A stretch of DNA of 36,829 bases from Xanthobacteraceae bacterium (GTDB lineage Bacteria; Pseudomonadota; Alphaproteobacteria; Rhizobiales; Xanthobacteraceae): the NCBI GenBank assembly GCA_009694215.1, contig SHVN01000019.1, forward strand, positions 1 through 36,829, in the 5' to 3' direction. The notes beneath the pieces are model-generated. The model was given only the letters and a program-made list of their open reading frames with translations, did no database searches and was not told the DNA's origin. Position numbers and translations under genes: made by a program. This document shows, one piece after another, positions 29,042-36,829 of this stretch; position 1 is the stretch's first letter, and each line of letters starts with the position of its first letter.

Positions 29042-29973
29042 GCCGGCCGGCCGGACGCGTCGCCGATGCGACCGGCAACTGGGTCGACACCAGCGCGCCA
29101 GCCTGGGCGCGCCCTTACCTCCGGCTGACCCGTCTCGACCGGCCGATCGGCTGGTGGCTCTTGCTGCTGCCGTGCTGGTGGTCCTCGGCGCTGGCCGCGG
29201 TTGCCGGCGGCGAATGGGGTCCGAACCCCTGGCACATCCTGCTGCTGCTGATCGGCGCCATCGTGATGCGCGGCGCGGGCTGCACCTGGAACGATCTGGT
29301 CGATCGCGACATCGACGCGCGCGTGGAGCGCACACGCTCGCGGCCGATTCCCTCGGGGCAGATTGGCGTTCGCGCGGCAGCTATGTTCCTGGTCGTGCAG
29401 GCGCTCGCCGGGCTGCTCGTGCTGGTGCAGTTCAATCGCTTTGCGATCATGGTCGGCATCGCCTCGCTCGGCGTGGTGGCGATCTATCCGTTCATGAAGC
29501 GCTTCACCTATTGGCCGCAGATTTTCCTGGGCCTCGCCTTCTCCTGGGGCGCGCTCATGGGCTGGGCCGCGGCGCGCGGTGCGTTGGAGTTGCCGGCATT
29601 TCTGCTCTACGCAGGATCGATCACCTGGGTGATCCACTACGACACGATTTACGCTCACCAGGACCGCGAGGACGACGCGCTGGTCGGGCTGAAATCGACC
29701 GCGCTTCTGTTCGGCGTGCGAACCAGGCCGATGCTGGCGCTGTTTTCTGCCGCGGCGGTGATCCTGATCGGGCTGGCGGGCTTGACGGCGCACGCGGGCG
29801 TGGTGTTCGCGCTCGGGCTATCGGCCTTCGCGGCGCATCTTGCCTGGCAGATACTGCGCATCGAGATCGACGATCCGGAATCGTGCCTGCGGATGTTCCG
29901 CTCGAACCGCGACGCCGGGCTGATCCTGTTCGCTGCGCTGCTGCTGGACGCGGCTGTCCGGCGCGCGTTCTAA
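29038..29973 (+). CDS. ubiA: 4-hydroxybenzoate octaprenyltransferase
   Basis: YLRLTRLDRPIGWWLLLLPCWW, GCTWNDLVDRDIDARVERTRSRPIPSG, YDTIYAHQDREDDALVGLKSTAL. Confidence 0.96.
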   Translation: MSRPAGRVADATGNWVDTSAPAWARPYLRLTRLDRPIGWWLLLLPCWWSSALAAVAGGEWGPNPWHILLLLIGAIVMRGAGCTWNDLVDRDIDARVERTRSRPIPSGQIGVRAAAMFLVVQALAGLLVLVQFNRFAIMVGIASLGVVAIYPFMKRFTYWPQIFLGLAFSWGALMGWAAARGALELPAFLLYAGSITWVIHYDTIYAHQDREDDALVGLKSTALLFGVRTRPMLALFSAAAVILIGLAGLTAHAGVVFALGLSAFAAHLAWQILRIEIDDPESCLRMFRSNRDAGLILFAALLLDAAVRRAF

Positions 29974-29998
29974 TCCGGCCACCGATCGGCCGCGCGGC

Positions 29999-30567
29999 CT
30001 AATTCCGCGCGATGATCTCGCGTTCGTCGCGGTGGATGGTCGGCGTGGCGGAGGGCCGGTCGGGCTTCCTCCGCATCAGGATCGAGGGCCGCCCACGCCG
30101 AGCCGGCCGATCCGGCGGAGCGGCTCGCGCAAGCTCCCGTCGCCATCGGCCACCAGCAGCGGAACGCCGAGCACGCGGCTCCATGATTTCCATTGCGCCA
30201 TCGCGTTGTCGCCTTCGGCCGCGACGAACAGCGGCACGGTCAGCCCGTTGTCGCGGTGTTCGAGCATGATGGCGACCACGGCGGGTTCTTCGCCCTCGGG
30301 TGGCAGTGAACGCATCGTAACACCGGCGAATTCTGCCATGTTCACGCCGATACGCATCGGAATACCGCGCACCTCACGCCTGAACACGACGCGTTCACGG
30401 TCGAGTTCGATGTCGCGCACCTGTCCATCGGCGCCATTGTCGCGCGCCGCGTAACGGACGGGCAGGTGATGGGGGTCGAGCCGCAACGCGCGGCCCGACC
30501 CCGGAGACATGACCCCGGTCATCTTGACGCCTCGAAACTCCCAGCCGGGCTTATGACGCCCGGTCAT
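29999..30567 (-). pseudogene. DUF6101-like protein, frameshifted near C-terminus
   Basis: MTGRHKPGWEFRGVKMTGVMSPGSGRALRLDPHHLPVRYAARDNGADGQVRDIELDRERVVFRREVRG...PLRRIGRLGVGGPRS*; the other frame continues RPSILMRRKPDRPSATPTIHRDEREIIARN*. Confidence 0.6.
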
Positions 30568-30759
30568 GTCGCGATCTTGCCGCAAAGCCGTCGGATTCGG
30601 CTTAAGAGGGCTGGTTAATCGGGCGTGTTCCAAGCGCATGATTGACGGCGCGTTGCCGGGGATGGTGCAAATTTCCGTAACGCCCTCGAATCCAGGCCGT
30701 TCGCGCACTATTTGATGCCTTGTCAGAGCGTTCGCCCCCTCCTAAACCAGAAAGTCCCG

Positions 30760-32112
30760 ATGGATTCCCTGTTCGACCAATCCGCCCTGATCGCGCTCGC
30801 CGAGCGGCTTATCAAGGCCGCGCGCGCGGCGGGCGCCGATTCCGCCGATGCCGTGGCGATGCGCTCGGTGTCGCAGTCGGTCGAGGTGCGCGACGGCGCG
30901 GTCGAGGAATCGGAACGCTCCGAGGGCGACGACATGGGGCTTCGCGTCCTGATCGGGCGCAAGCAAGCCGTTGTTTCGACGAACGATATGAGCGGCGATG
31001 GCGTCACCGCGCTGGCCGAGCGGGCGGTGGCGATGGCGCGCGTGGCCCCCGAGGACAAGTATGCCGGGCTCGCCGACCCGGCGAAGCTTGCGAAAAGTTT
31101 TCCTGAACTCGACTTGTTCGACCGCGAGCTGCCGGATGTTTCGGCACTTGAGGCCATTGCACGGCGCGCAGAGCAGGCTGGACGCGATGTTCGGGGCGTG
31201 AGCAAGTCCGGCGGCGCGTCCGCCTCCGCCGGCATCGGCGGCATGGTGCTCCTGACCAGCCACGGCTTCTCCGGCGCCTATCTCGGCTCGCGCCACAGCG
31301 TCGCCATGCAGGCGATCGCGGGCGAGGGCACCGCGATGGAGACCGACTACGATTTCTCCTCGGCGCTGCACGCATCCGATCTCGACGCGCCGGAGAAGAT
31401 CGGCCGCACCGCCGGCGAGAAGGCGGTGGCAAAGCTCAACCCGCGCAAGGTCTCGACCAAGAAGGTGCCGGTGGTGTTCGACTGGTCGGTGGCGGGATCG
31501 ATCGTCGGCCATCTGGTCAGCGCGATCAACGGCGCAGCCATCGCGCGCAAAACGAGCTTTCTCAAGGACAAGCTTGGCGAGCAGATTTTCGGCGCGGGCA
31601 TCAACATCATCGACAACCCGCTGCGCCACCGCGGCCTGCGCTCGCGGCCGTTCGACGCCGAGGGCGTCGCCGGCCAGCGCATGGCGCTGATCGAAAACGG
31701 CGTGCTCAAGACCTGGCTGCTCGACAGCGCGACCGCGCGCGAGCTCGGGCTCGCGACCACCGGCCATGCCGGCCGCAGCGCGTCGTCGACGCCGTCGCCG
31801 GGGCCGACCAACCTGCATCTGGAGCCGGGCACGCTCAGCCCCGAAGACCTGATCAAGGACATCGAAGAGGGCTTCTACATCTCCGACCTGATCGGCTCGG
31901 GCGCCAACATGGTGACCGGCGACTACAGCCGCGGCGCGGCAGGCTTCTGGATCGAGAAGGGGCAGCGCACCTATCCAGTGAGCGAGGTGACGATCGCGGG
32001 TCATCTGCTCGACATCTTCCGCACCGTGACGCCGGCGAACGATCTGAAATTCCGCTATGGCACCAACGCTCCGACCTTGCGGCTCGAGGGGCTGACCATT
32101 GCCGGGGTCTGA
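30760..32112 (+). CDS. pmbA: TldD/PmbA family protein
   Basis: VEVRDGAVEESERSEGDDMGLRVLIGRKQAVVSTNDMS; SDLIGSGANMVTGDYSRGAAGFWIEKG. Confidence 0.94.
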   Translation: MDSLFDQSALIALAERLIKAARAAGADSADAVAMRSVSQSVEVRDGAVEESERSEGDDMGLRVLIGRKQAVVSTNDMSGDGVTALAERAVAMARVAPEDKYAGLADPAKLAKSFPELDLFDRELPDVSALEAIARRAEQAGRDVRGVSKSGGASASAGIGGMVLLTSHGFSGAYLGSRHSVAMQAIAGEGTAMETDYDFSSALHASDLDAPEKIGRTAGEKAVAKLNPRKVSTKKVPVVFDWSVAGSIVGHLVSAINGAAIARKTSFLKDKLGEQIFGAGINIIDNPLRHRGLRSRPFDAEGVAGQRMALIENGVLKTWLLDSATARELGLATTGHAGRSASSTPSPGPTNLHLEPGTLSPEDLIKDIEEGFYISDLIGSGANMVTGDYSRGAAGFWIEKGQRTYPVSEVTIAGHLLDIFRTVTPANDLKFRYGTNAPTLRLEGLTIAGV

Positions 32113-32890
32113 GCGCGATCTCGACCGCCTCGCCGCGGCGGTGAAGGAAGCCGGCGCCATCGCGTTGAAGTTCTTTGGCGGCCCGCTCAAGCAGTGGACC
32201 AAGGGCGCGGGCGACTCGCCCGTCACCGAAGCCGACATCGCGTCCAACGATCTGCTGCAGAAGCGTCTGGTCGAACCGGGCGATGGGTGGCTGTCGGAGG
32301 AAAGCGATAACGACCCGGCGCGGCTTCAGGCGCGGCGGGTCTGGGTGGTCGATCCGATCGACGGCACCCGCGCCTTCATCGCCGGCCGCGAGGACTGGTC
32401 GGTGTCGGCGGCTCTTGTGGTGGACGGCCGGCCGACGGTTGCTGCGCTGTTTGCGCCTGTGACCGGCGAGCTGTTCCTTTCGGTCGCGGGCCGCGGTGCG
32501 ACGCGCAACGGCGCGACGATCCAGGCCAGCTCAGGCGCGGGACTCGAAGGCGCCCGCGTCGGCGGCCCGAAGCGGATGATGGAGCGGGCAGCGATCGCGG
32601 GCACCGGCATCGTCCTGATGCCGCGCATTCACTCGCTGGCGTTGCGGCTAGCGCGGGTCGCCCACAGCGAGCTCGATGCCGCGGTGGCCGGCGGCAACGG
32701 CCACGACTGGGACCTTGCGGCTGCCGATCTTTTGGTGCACGAAGCCGGCGGCCTGTTGACCGCGCTGGATGGCCAAACGCTGGTCTACAACAGGCCCGAC
32801 CCGGTCCACAGCGTGCTGATCGCGGCGGGCCGCGAGAGGCATGCGGCCCTGGTAGATCTCATCCGTGCGCAAACCAGCGGGCCAGTGTAA
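32099..32890 (+). CDS. cysQ: Inositol monophosphatase-fold, 3'(2'),5'-bisphosphate nucleotidase-like
   Basis: DSPVTEADIASND, WLSEES, VVDPIDGTRAFIAG, GGNGHDWDLAAADLLVHEAGG; TTG start overlapping pmbA by 14 nt. Confidence 0.88.
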   Translation: MPGSERDLDRLAAAVKEAGAIALKFFGGPLKQWTKGAGDSPVTEADIASNDLLQKRLVEPGDGWLSEESDNDPARLQARRVWVVDPIDGTRAFIAGREDWSVSAALVVDGRPTVAALFAPVTGELFLSVAGRGATRNGATIQASSGAGLEGARVGGPKRMMERAAIAGTGIVLMPRIHSLALRLARVAHSELDAAVAGGNGHDWDLAAADLLVHEAGGLLTALDGQTLVYNRPDPVHSVLIAAGRERHAALVDLIRAQTSGPV

Positions 32891-32929
32891 CGTTGGGCGC
32901 CGGGCGTGCTCAACGCAGAGGAACTGGCG

Positions 32930-33184
32930 ATGTCCGCACCAACCCCGAAGAAGCAACTGCCCCATCTTGTGATCGGCGGCGAGCTGAGCAAGCTCGATTC
33001 CAGCGAATTCAAGGATCTCGACAAGGTCGAACTTGTGGGCGTTTATCCGAACTACGCGACCGCCCACGCCGCCTGGCGCGCCAAGGCGCAACAGACCGTC
33101 GATAACGCGGAGATGCGCTATTTCATCGTGCACCTGCACCGGCTGCTCGACCCCGAGGCGACCGGGCCGGGCCCGGCGCGCTGA
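32930..33184 (+). CDS. DUF4170 family protein
   Basis: LPHLVIGGELSKLDSSEFKDLDKVELVGVYPNYATAHAAWRAKAQQTVDNAEMRYFIVHLHRLLDP. Confidence 0.85.
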   Translation: MSAPTPKKQLPHLVIGGELSKLDSSEFKDLDKVELVGVYPNYATAHAAWRAKAQQTVDNAEMRYFIVHLHRLLDPEATGPGPAR

Positions 33185-33199
33185 TCGGGCATTTGCCGT

Positions 33200-33919
33200 A
33201 TGCTGTCCTTGCGGGAGCTGACTAGGTCGCAATGGGTCCAGAGAGCGACCGGATTAGCCGCGGCGCACTACCTGCGCCTGGTTTGGCAGACCACAAGGTT
33301 CAGCATCGAGCCGGCGGATGCGTATGACCGGATACCCAGGCACGCGCCGATCATCCTTGCGTTCTGGCACGGGCAGCATTTCCTGATGCCGTTCGTGAAG
33401 CCCAAGGGCCTGCGGGCCAAGGTGCTGATCTCGCGTCATCGCGACGGCGAAATCAACGCCGTCGCCGCGGAGTGCCTCGGCATCGAAACCATTCGCGGGT
33501 CCGGGACGCACGGCTCCGATTTCACCCGCAAGGGCGGCGTGTTCGGCTTCAATGCGCTCGTGCGCGCGCTCAAGGAGGGCATCAACGTCGCGATGACCGC
33601 CGACGTGCCCAAGGTTTCGCGGGTGGCGGGGCTTGGCATCGTCAAGCTCGCGCAGGTGTCCGGCCGTCCGATCTATCCGGTCGCGATCGCCACCCGGCGG
33701 CGGGTCGTGCTCGACAACTGGGATCACACCACGATCAACCTTCCGTTCGGCCGCGGCGCGGGAGTGGCCGGCGCGCCGATCCATGTGCCGCGCGACGCCG
33801 ACGCGGAGACGCTGGAACTCGCGCGCAAGGCGGTCGAGGAAGCCCTCAGCGCGGCGACCAGCCGGGCCTACGAAATGGCCGACGGAAACCAGGCCGCGGG
33901 AGATCCGGCCCGTGGTTAG
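33200..33919 (+). CDS. DUF374 / lysophospholipid acyltransferase-like protein
   Basis: ILAFWHGQHFLMPF, LISRHRDGEINAVAAECLGIETIRGSGTHG, NVAMTADVPKVSRVAGLGIVKLAQVSGRPIYPVA. Confidence 0.9.
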   Translation: MLSLRELTRSQWVQRATGLAAAHYLRLVWQTTRFSIEPADAYDRIPRHAPIILAFWHGQHFLMPFVKPKGLRAKVLISRHRDGEINAVAAECLGIETIRGSGTHGSDFTRKGGVFGFNALVRALKEGINVAMTADVPKVSRVAGLGIVKLAQVSGRPIYPVAIATRRRVVLDNWDHTTINLPFGRGAGVAGAPIHVPRDADAETLELARKAVEEALSAATSRAYEMADGNQAAGDPARG

Positions 33920-33923
33920 CCGG

Positions 33924-35228
33924 ATGCCGCTGACTCTGAGGGCCTATCGCCTGATTACGGCGATGGCTACGCCGATCGCGGACCTGGCGCTCAACCGCCG
34001 CCTGAAGAAGGGCAAGGAGCTTGCCCCGCGGATGGCGGAGCGGCGCGGCGAGAGCAAGATCGCGCGGCCCGATGGACCGCTGGTGTGGCTGCACGGCGCC
34101 AGCGTCGGTGAAATCATCTCTATTCTGCCGCTGATCGAACGCATCCGCGCGCGCGACATCACCGTTCTGGTGACCTCGGGAACCGTGACCGCCGCCGAAC
34201 TGGCCGAGCGGCGTTTGCCGCCGGGCGTGATCCATCAGTTCGCGCCGCTCGACTTGCCGCAATTCGTCGCGCGTTTCCTCGATCATTGGCGGCCCAATCT
34301 CGCGCTGTTTGTCGAATCCGACCTGTGGCCCAACCTGATCATGGCGAGCGGCGAGCGGGATATTCCGCTCATATTGGTCAACGGCCGGATGTCGGAGCGA
34401 TCGTTCAACCGCTGGCGGTTCGCGCCGCGCGCGATCAGAGCCCTGCTCAGCCGTTTCGATCTCTGCCTTGCCCAGTCCGCCGAGGATGCCGCGCGCTACG
34501 CGGGCCTCGGCGCGCCGCGCTATGTCACGACCGGCAACCTCAAGCTCGACGTTCCCGCGCCGCCGGCGGACGCTTCGACGCTCTGGGCGCTCCAGGCCGC
34601 CATCGGCGCGCGGCCCGTGATTGCCGCAACGTCCACCCATCCGGGCGAAGAGATCGCGCTGGTCGACGTGCATCGAAAGCTCAAGCATACCTTTCCCGGC
34701 CTGCTGACGATCCTTGTGCCGAGGCATCCGGAGCGCGGCCCGGGCATTGCCGGGATCGCCAGGGGAGCAGGGTTGAAGTTCGCGGAGCGCGCGCGCGGCG
34801 AACTGCCGGACCGCTCGACCGAAATCTACATTGCCGACTCGCTGGGCGAGCTCGGCGTGATCTACCGGCTGGCGCCGATCGTGTTCATCGGCGGCTCGCT
34901 GGTCGAGCACGGCGGGCAGAATCCGATCGAGGCCGCCAAGCTCGGCGCCGCCATTCTCCACGGCCCGCATGTCTGGAATTTCGCGGAGGTCTATTCCGCG
35001 CTCGACCTGGCCGGCGGCGCCGAGATGGTCGCCGACGCCGGCAAGCTGACGGCGCGGATCGATGCGTGGCTCAAGGACGGCGAGGCCAGGGGCCGGGTCG
35101 CGCAGACCGGCCTCAAGGCGATGGAGGCGCTGACCGGTGCGCTCGAGCGGACCGTGGCGGCGCTCGATCCCTATCTCATCCAGTTCAGGCTAAGCGGCGA
35201 GGGGGCCAAGAGGGGTCAAGAGCGGTGA
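33924..35228 (+). CDS. waaA: 3-deoxy-D-manno-octulosonic acid transferase
   Basis: WLHGASVGE, VTSGTVTAAELAERRLPPGVIHQFAPLDLP, FVESDLWPNLI, GGSLVEHGGQNPIEAAKLG. Confidence 0.96.
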   Translation: MPLTLRAYRLITAMATPIADLALNRRLKKGKELAPRMAERRGESKIARPDGPLVWLHGASVGEIISILPLIERIRARDITVLVTSGTVTAAELAERRLPPGVIHQFAPLDLPQFVARFLDHWRPNLALFVESDLWPNLIMASGERDIPLILVNGRMSERSFNRWRFAPRAIRALLSRFDLCLAQSAEDAARYAGLGAPRYVTTGNLKLDVPAPPADASTLWALQAAIGARPVIAATSTHPGEEIALVDVHRKLKHTFPGLLTILVPRHPERGPGIAGIARGAGLKFAERARGELPDRSTEIYIADSLGELGVIYRLAPIVFIGGSLVEHGGQNPIEAAKLGAAILHGPHVWNFAEVYSALDLAGGAEMVADAGKLTARIDAWLKDGEARGRVAQTGLKAMEALTGALERTVAALDPYLIQFRLSGEGAKRGQER

Positions 35229-36220
35229 TGCGCGAACCTTCCTTCTGGTGGCGCCCGGCCGGTCTGACGGCAGGGCTGCTGTCGCCGCTGGCGGCCATCT
35301 ATGGATCTGTCGCGGCGCGGCGGATGGCGCGGCCGGGCCGCGCTCGCGGCATTCCGGTTCTGTGCGTCGGCAATCTGACCGTTGGCGGCTCCGGCAAGAC
35401 GCCGGCGGCGCTGGCGGCGGCGGAGCTGCTGCGGGCCGCCGGCCGCCGGCCGTTCTTCCTCGTGCGCGGCTATGGCGGGCGGCTCAAGGGACCCGTGCGG
35501 GTCGACCCGGCGGTTCACACCGCGGCCGATGTCGGGGACGAACCGCTGTTGCTGGCGCGCGCTGCGCCGACGATCGTCGCGCGCGATCGTGTCGCCGGCG
35601 TGGATGCCGCGAAGCTGGCCGACGCGGAATCCATTGTCATGGACGACGGCCTCCAGAACCCGTCGCTGCACAAGGACCTCACGATCCTGGTGATCGATGG
35701 CAAGCGCGGCATCGGCAATGGGTCGGTCTTTCCGGCCGGTCCGCTGCGGGCGCCGGTCGAGGCGCAGTTCGATCACGTTCATGCCGTGCTGGTGGTCGGC
35801 GAGCCGGTCGAAGCTTTGCCGGTGCTCACGCACGCTTTCGCCCGCAAGTTGCCGGTGTTCCACGGCCGGCTCGAACCGGATGCGCAGGCACTGGCCGCGC
35901 TCAGGGGACATCCGGTGCTGGCGTTTGCCGGAATCGGCGATCCCGAAAAATTCTTCGCGACACTCCGGGGCGCCGGGATCGACGTTCGCGTGGCCGTTCC
36001 ATTCCCCGACCATCACCGCTACCGCCGCGCCGAGGCGCGCGATCTGATCGCTCGCGCCGAGCGTGACGGGCTCGTTCCCGTCACCACCGAAAAGGATTCG
36101 GTGCGGCTTGCCGGTCAGGACGACATTGCGGCGCTGGCGGGCGTGGCGCGGACGCTGCCGGTGAAGCTCGTGGTCACCGAAGCGGAGGCGTTCCGGGACC
36201 TGGTGCTGGGACGCGTATGA
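35228..36220 (+). CDS. lpxK: Tetraacyldisaccharide 4'-kinase
   Basis: PVLCVGNLTVGGSGKTPAALAAAELLRAAGRRPFFLVRGYGG, DDGLQNPSLHKDLTILVID, AGIGDPEKFFATL, PFPDHHRY, TTEKDSVRL. Confidence 0.97.
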   Translation: MREPSFWWRPAGLTAGLLSPLAAIYGSVAARRMARPGRARGIPVLCVGNLTVGGSGKTPAALAAAELLRAAGRRPFFLVRGYGGRLKGPVRVDPAVHTAADVGDEPLLLARAAPTIVARDRVAGVDAAKLADAESIVMDDGLQNPSLHKDLTILVIDGKRGIGNGSVFPAGPLRAPVEAQFDHVHAVLVVGEPVEALPVLTHAFARKLPVFHGRLEPDAQALAALRGHPVLAFAGIGDPEKFFATLRGAGIDVRVAVPFPDHHRYRRAEARDLIARAERDGLVPVTTEKDSVRLAGQDDIAALAGVARTLPVKLVVTEAEAFRDLVLGRV

Positions 36221-36253
36221 TCCGGAAAAAGACGGTCCGGCCTCAAAGGCGGG

Positions 36254-36478
36254 TCACTTGACCCGTTGCGGATGCAACCGACGCATCACGGCCTCGGGCG
36301 AGGCGTAGGGCTCCTGAAGCTCCACGCTCCAATATTTGAGCTCTTCGAGCGGGATCGGTACCCCGGTCACGGCGCAAGGGACGAAGGCGCCCGGCCGCAC
36401 GATTTGGAAGTCCCCGTCGAGAAACTTGACCTCGGCCTCTCCCGCCATCGGAGACGGGCGATCGTAGCGGTTCAGCAA
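36254..36478 (-). CDS. DUF2093 family protein
   Basis: MLNRYDRPSPMAGEAEVKFLDGDFQIVRPGAFVPCAVTGVPIPLEELKYWSVELQEPYASPEAVMRR. Confidence 0.87.
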   Translation of the reverse strand: MLNRYDRPSPMAGEAEVKFLDGDFQIVRPGAFVPCAVTGVPIPLEELKYWSVELQEPYASPEAVMRRLHPQRVK

Positions 36479-36683
36479 AGATATTCTCCGTCGCTTTGAA
36501 TAACGGAAGGGGCCCGGTGCCTGGGCTCAAGATAGTCGCTCTGCCGCCCGCTTGAAACCCGTCCATCGCCATCGCATGACTACCCACCGCTTGGCAACTC
36601 GTGTTAGCGCCTGTCTTCAGTTAGGGATTCCCAAATCAGTTTTTCTGTGACTCATGGGCGGTCGGCTTGAGGAGGGCCGACCG

Positions 36684-36829
36684 ATGCGCCGCCATGTATT
36701 ACGCGACGACCAGTGGGAGCGGATCAAGGATTTTCTGCCCGGCCGCGAAGGCCATGTCGGCGGCACCGCGGCCGATAATCGGTTGTTCACCGACGCCGTT
36801 CTCTTCAGATATCGAGCCGGCATTCCATG
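36684..36829 (+). mobile_element. 5' part of an IS5-family-like transposase (continues beyond window)
   Basis: MRRHVLRDDQWERIKDFLPGREGHVGGTAADNRLFTDAVLFRYRAGIPW, typical N-terminus of IS5-type transposases. Confidence 0.85.

Noticed and set aside
34286-35227. N-terminal extension of the lpxK ORF
   Set aside because: Overlaps waaA out of frame; true LpxK begins MREPSFWWRP at 35228 with TGATG coupling to waaA
36601-36660. Exact left terminal inverted repeat of the IS element
   Set aside because: TTAGGGATTCCC near 36621 looks plausible, but without the right end the boundary and target duplication cannot be defined

Overview
GC-rich chromosomal window from an alphaproteobacterium, probably Rhizobiales/Hyphomicrobiales near Bradyrhizobiaceae (judged from gene content and protein style, not verified). 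Most of it is conserved housekeeping content: uvrC; a cytosine-deaminase-like amidohydrolase; pgsA-moaD-moaE; a Vgb-like lyase; DUF1460; prmB-like methyltransferase; ilvE; a petP/petR-like MarR + response regulator with a histidine kinase; TetR; proC; YbjN; prs; pgeF; MidA/NDUFAF7-like methyltransferase; lgt; ubiK; L25/ctc; pth; ychF; DUF4282; two MaoC proteins + MFS; rsmE; ubiA; pmbA; cysQ-like; DUF4170; DUF374 acyltransferase; waaA; lpxK; DUF2093; and the start of an IS5-like transposase at the right edge. I see no complete new defence, CRISPR or biosynthetic system. The most unusual signal is five interrupted reading frames, all on the minus strand, among about 35 intact genes. One Omp gene has two in-frame TGA codons, at least one where Trp is expected. 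A lipoprotein-like gene has a TAG where Trp looks likely plus a G-run frameshift. A GreA-like gene has one in-frame TAG. A second Omp gene and a DUF6101-like gene each have a one-base homopolymer-type frameshift. Other points: a G9 tract at the ribosome-binding position of the amidohydrolase, a perfect inverted repeat across the MarR start codon, three related palindromic intergenic elements, convergent genes sharing CTAG as both stops, and a hairpin with the Shine-Dalgarno in its loop directly before the transposase ATG.
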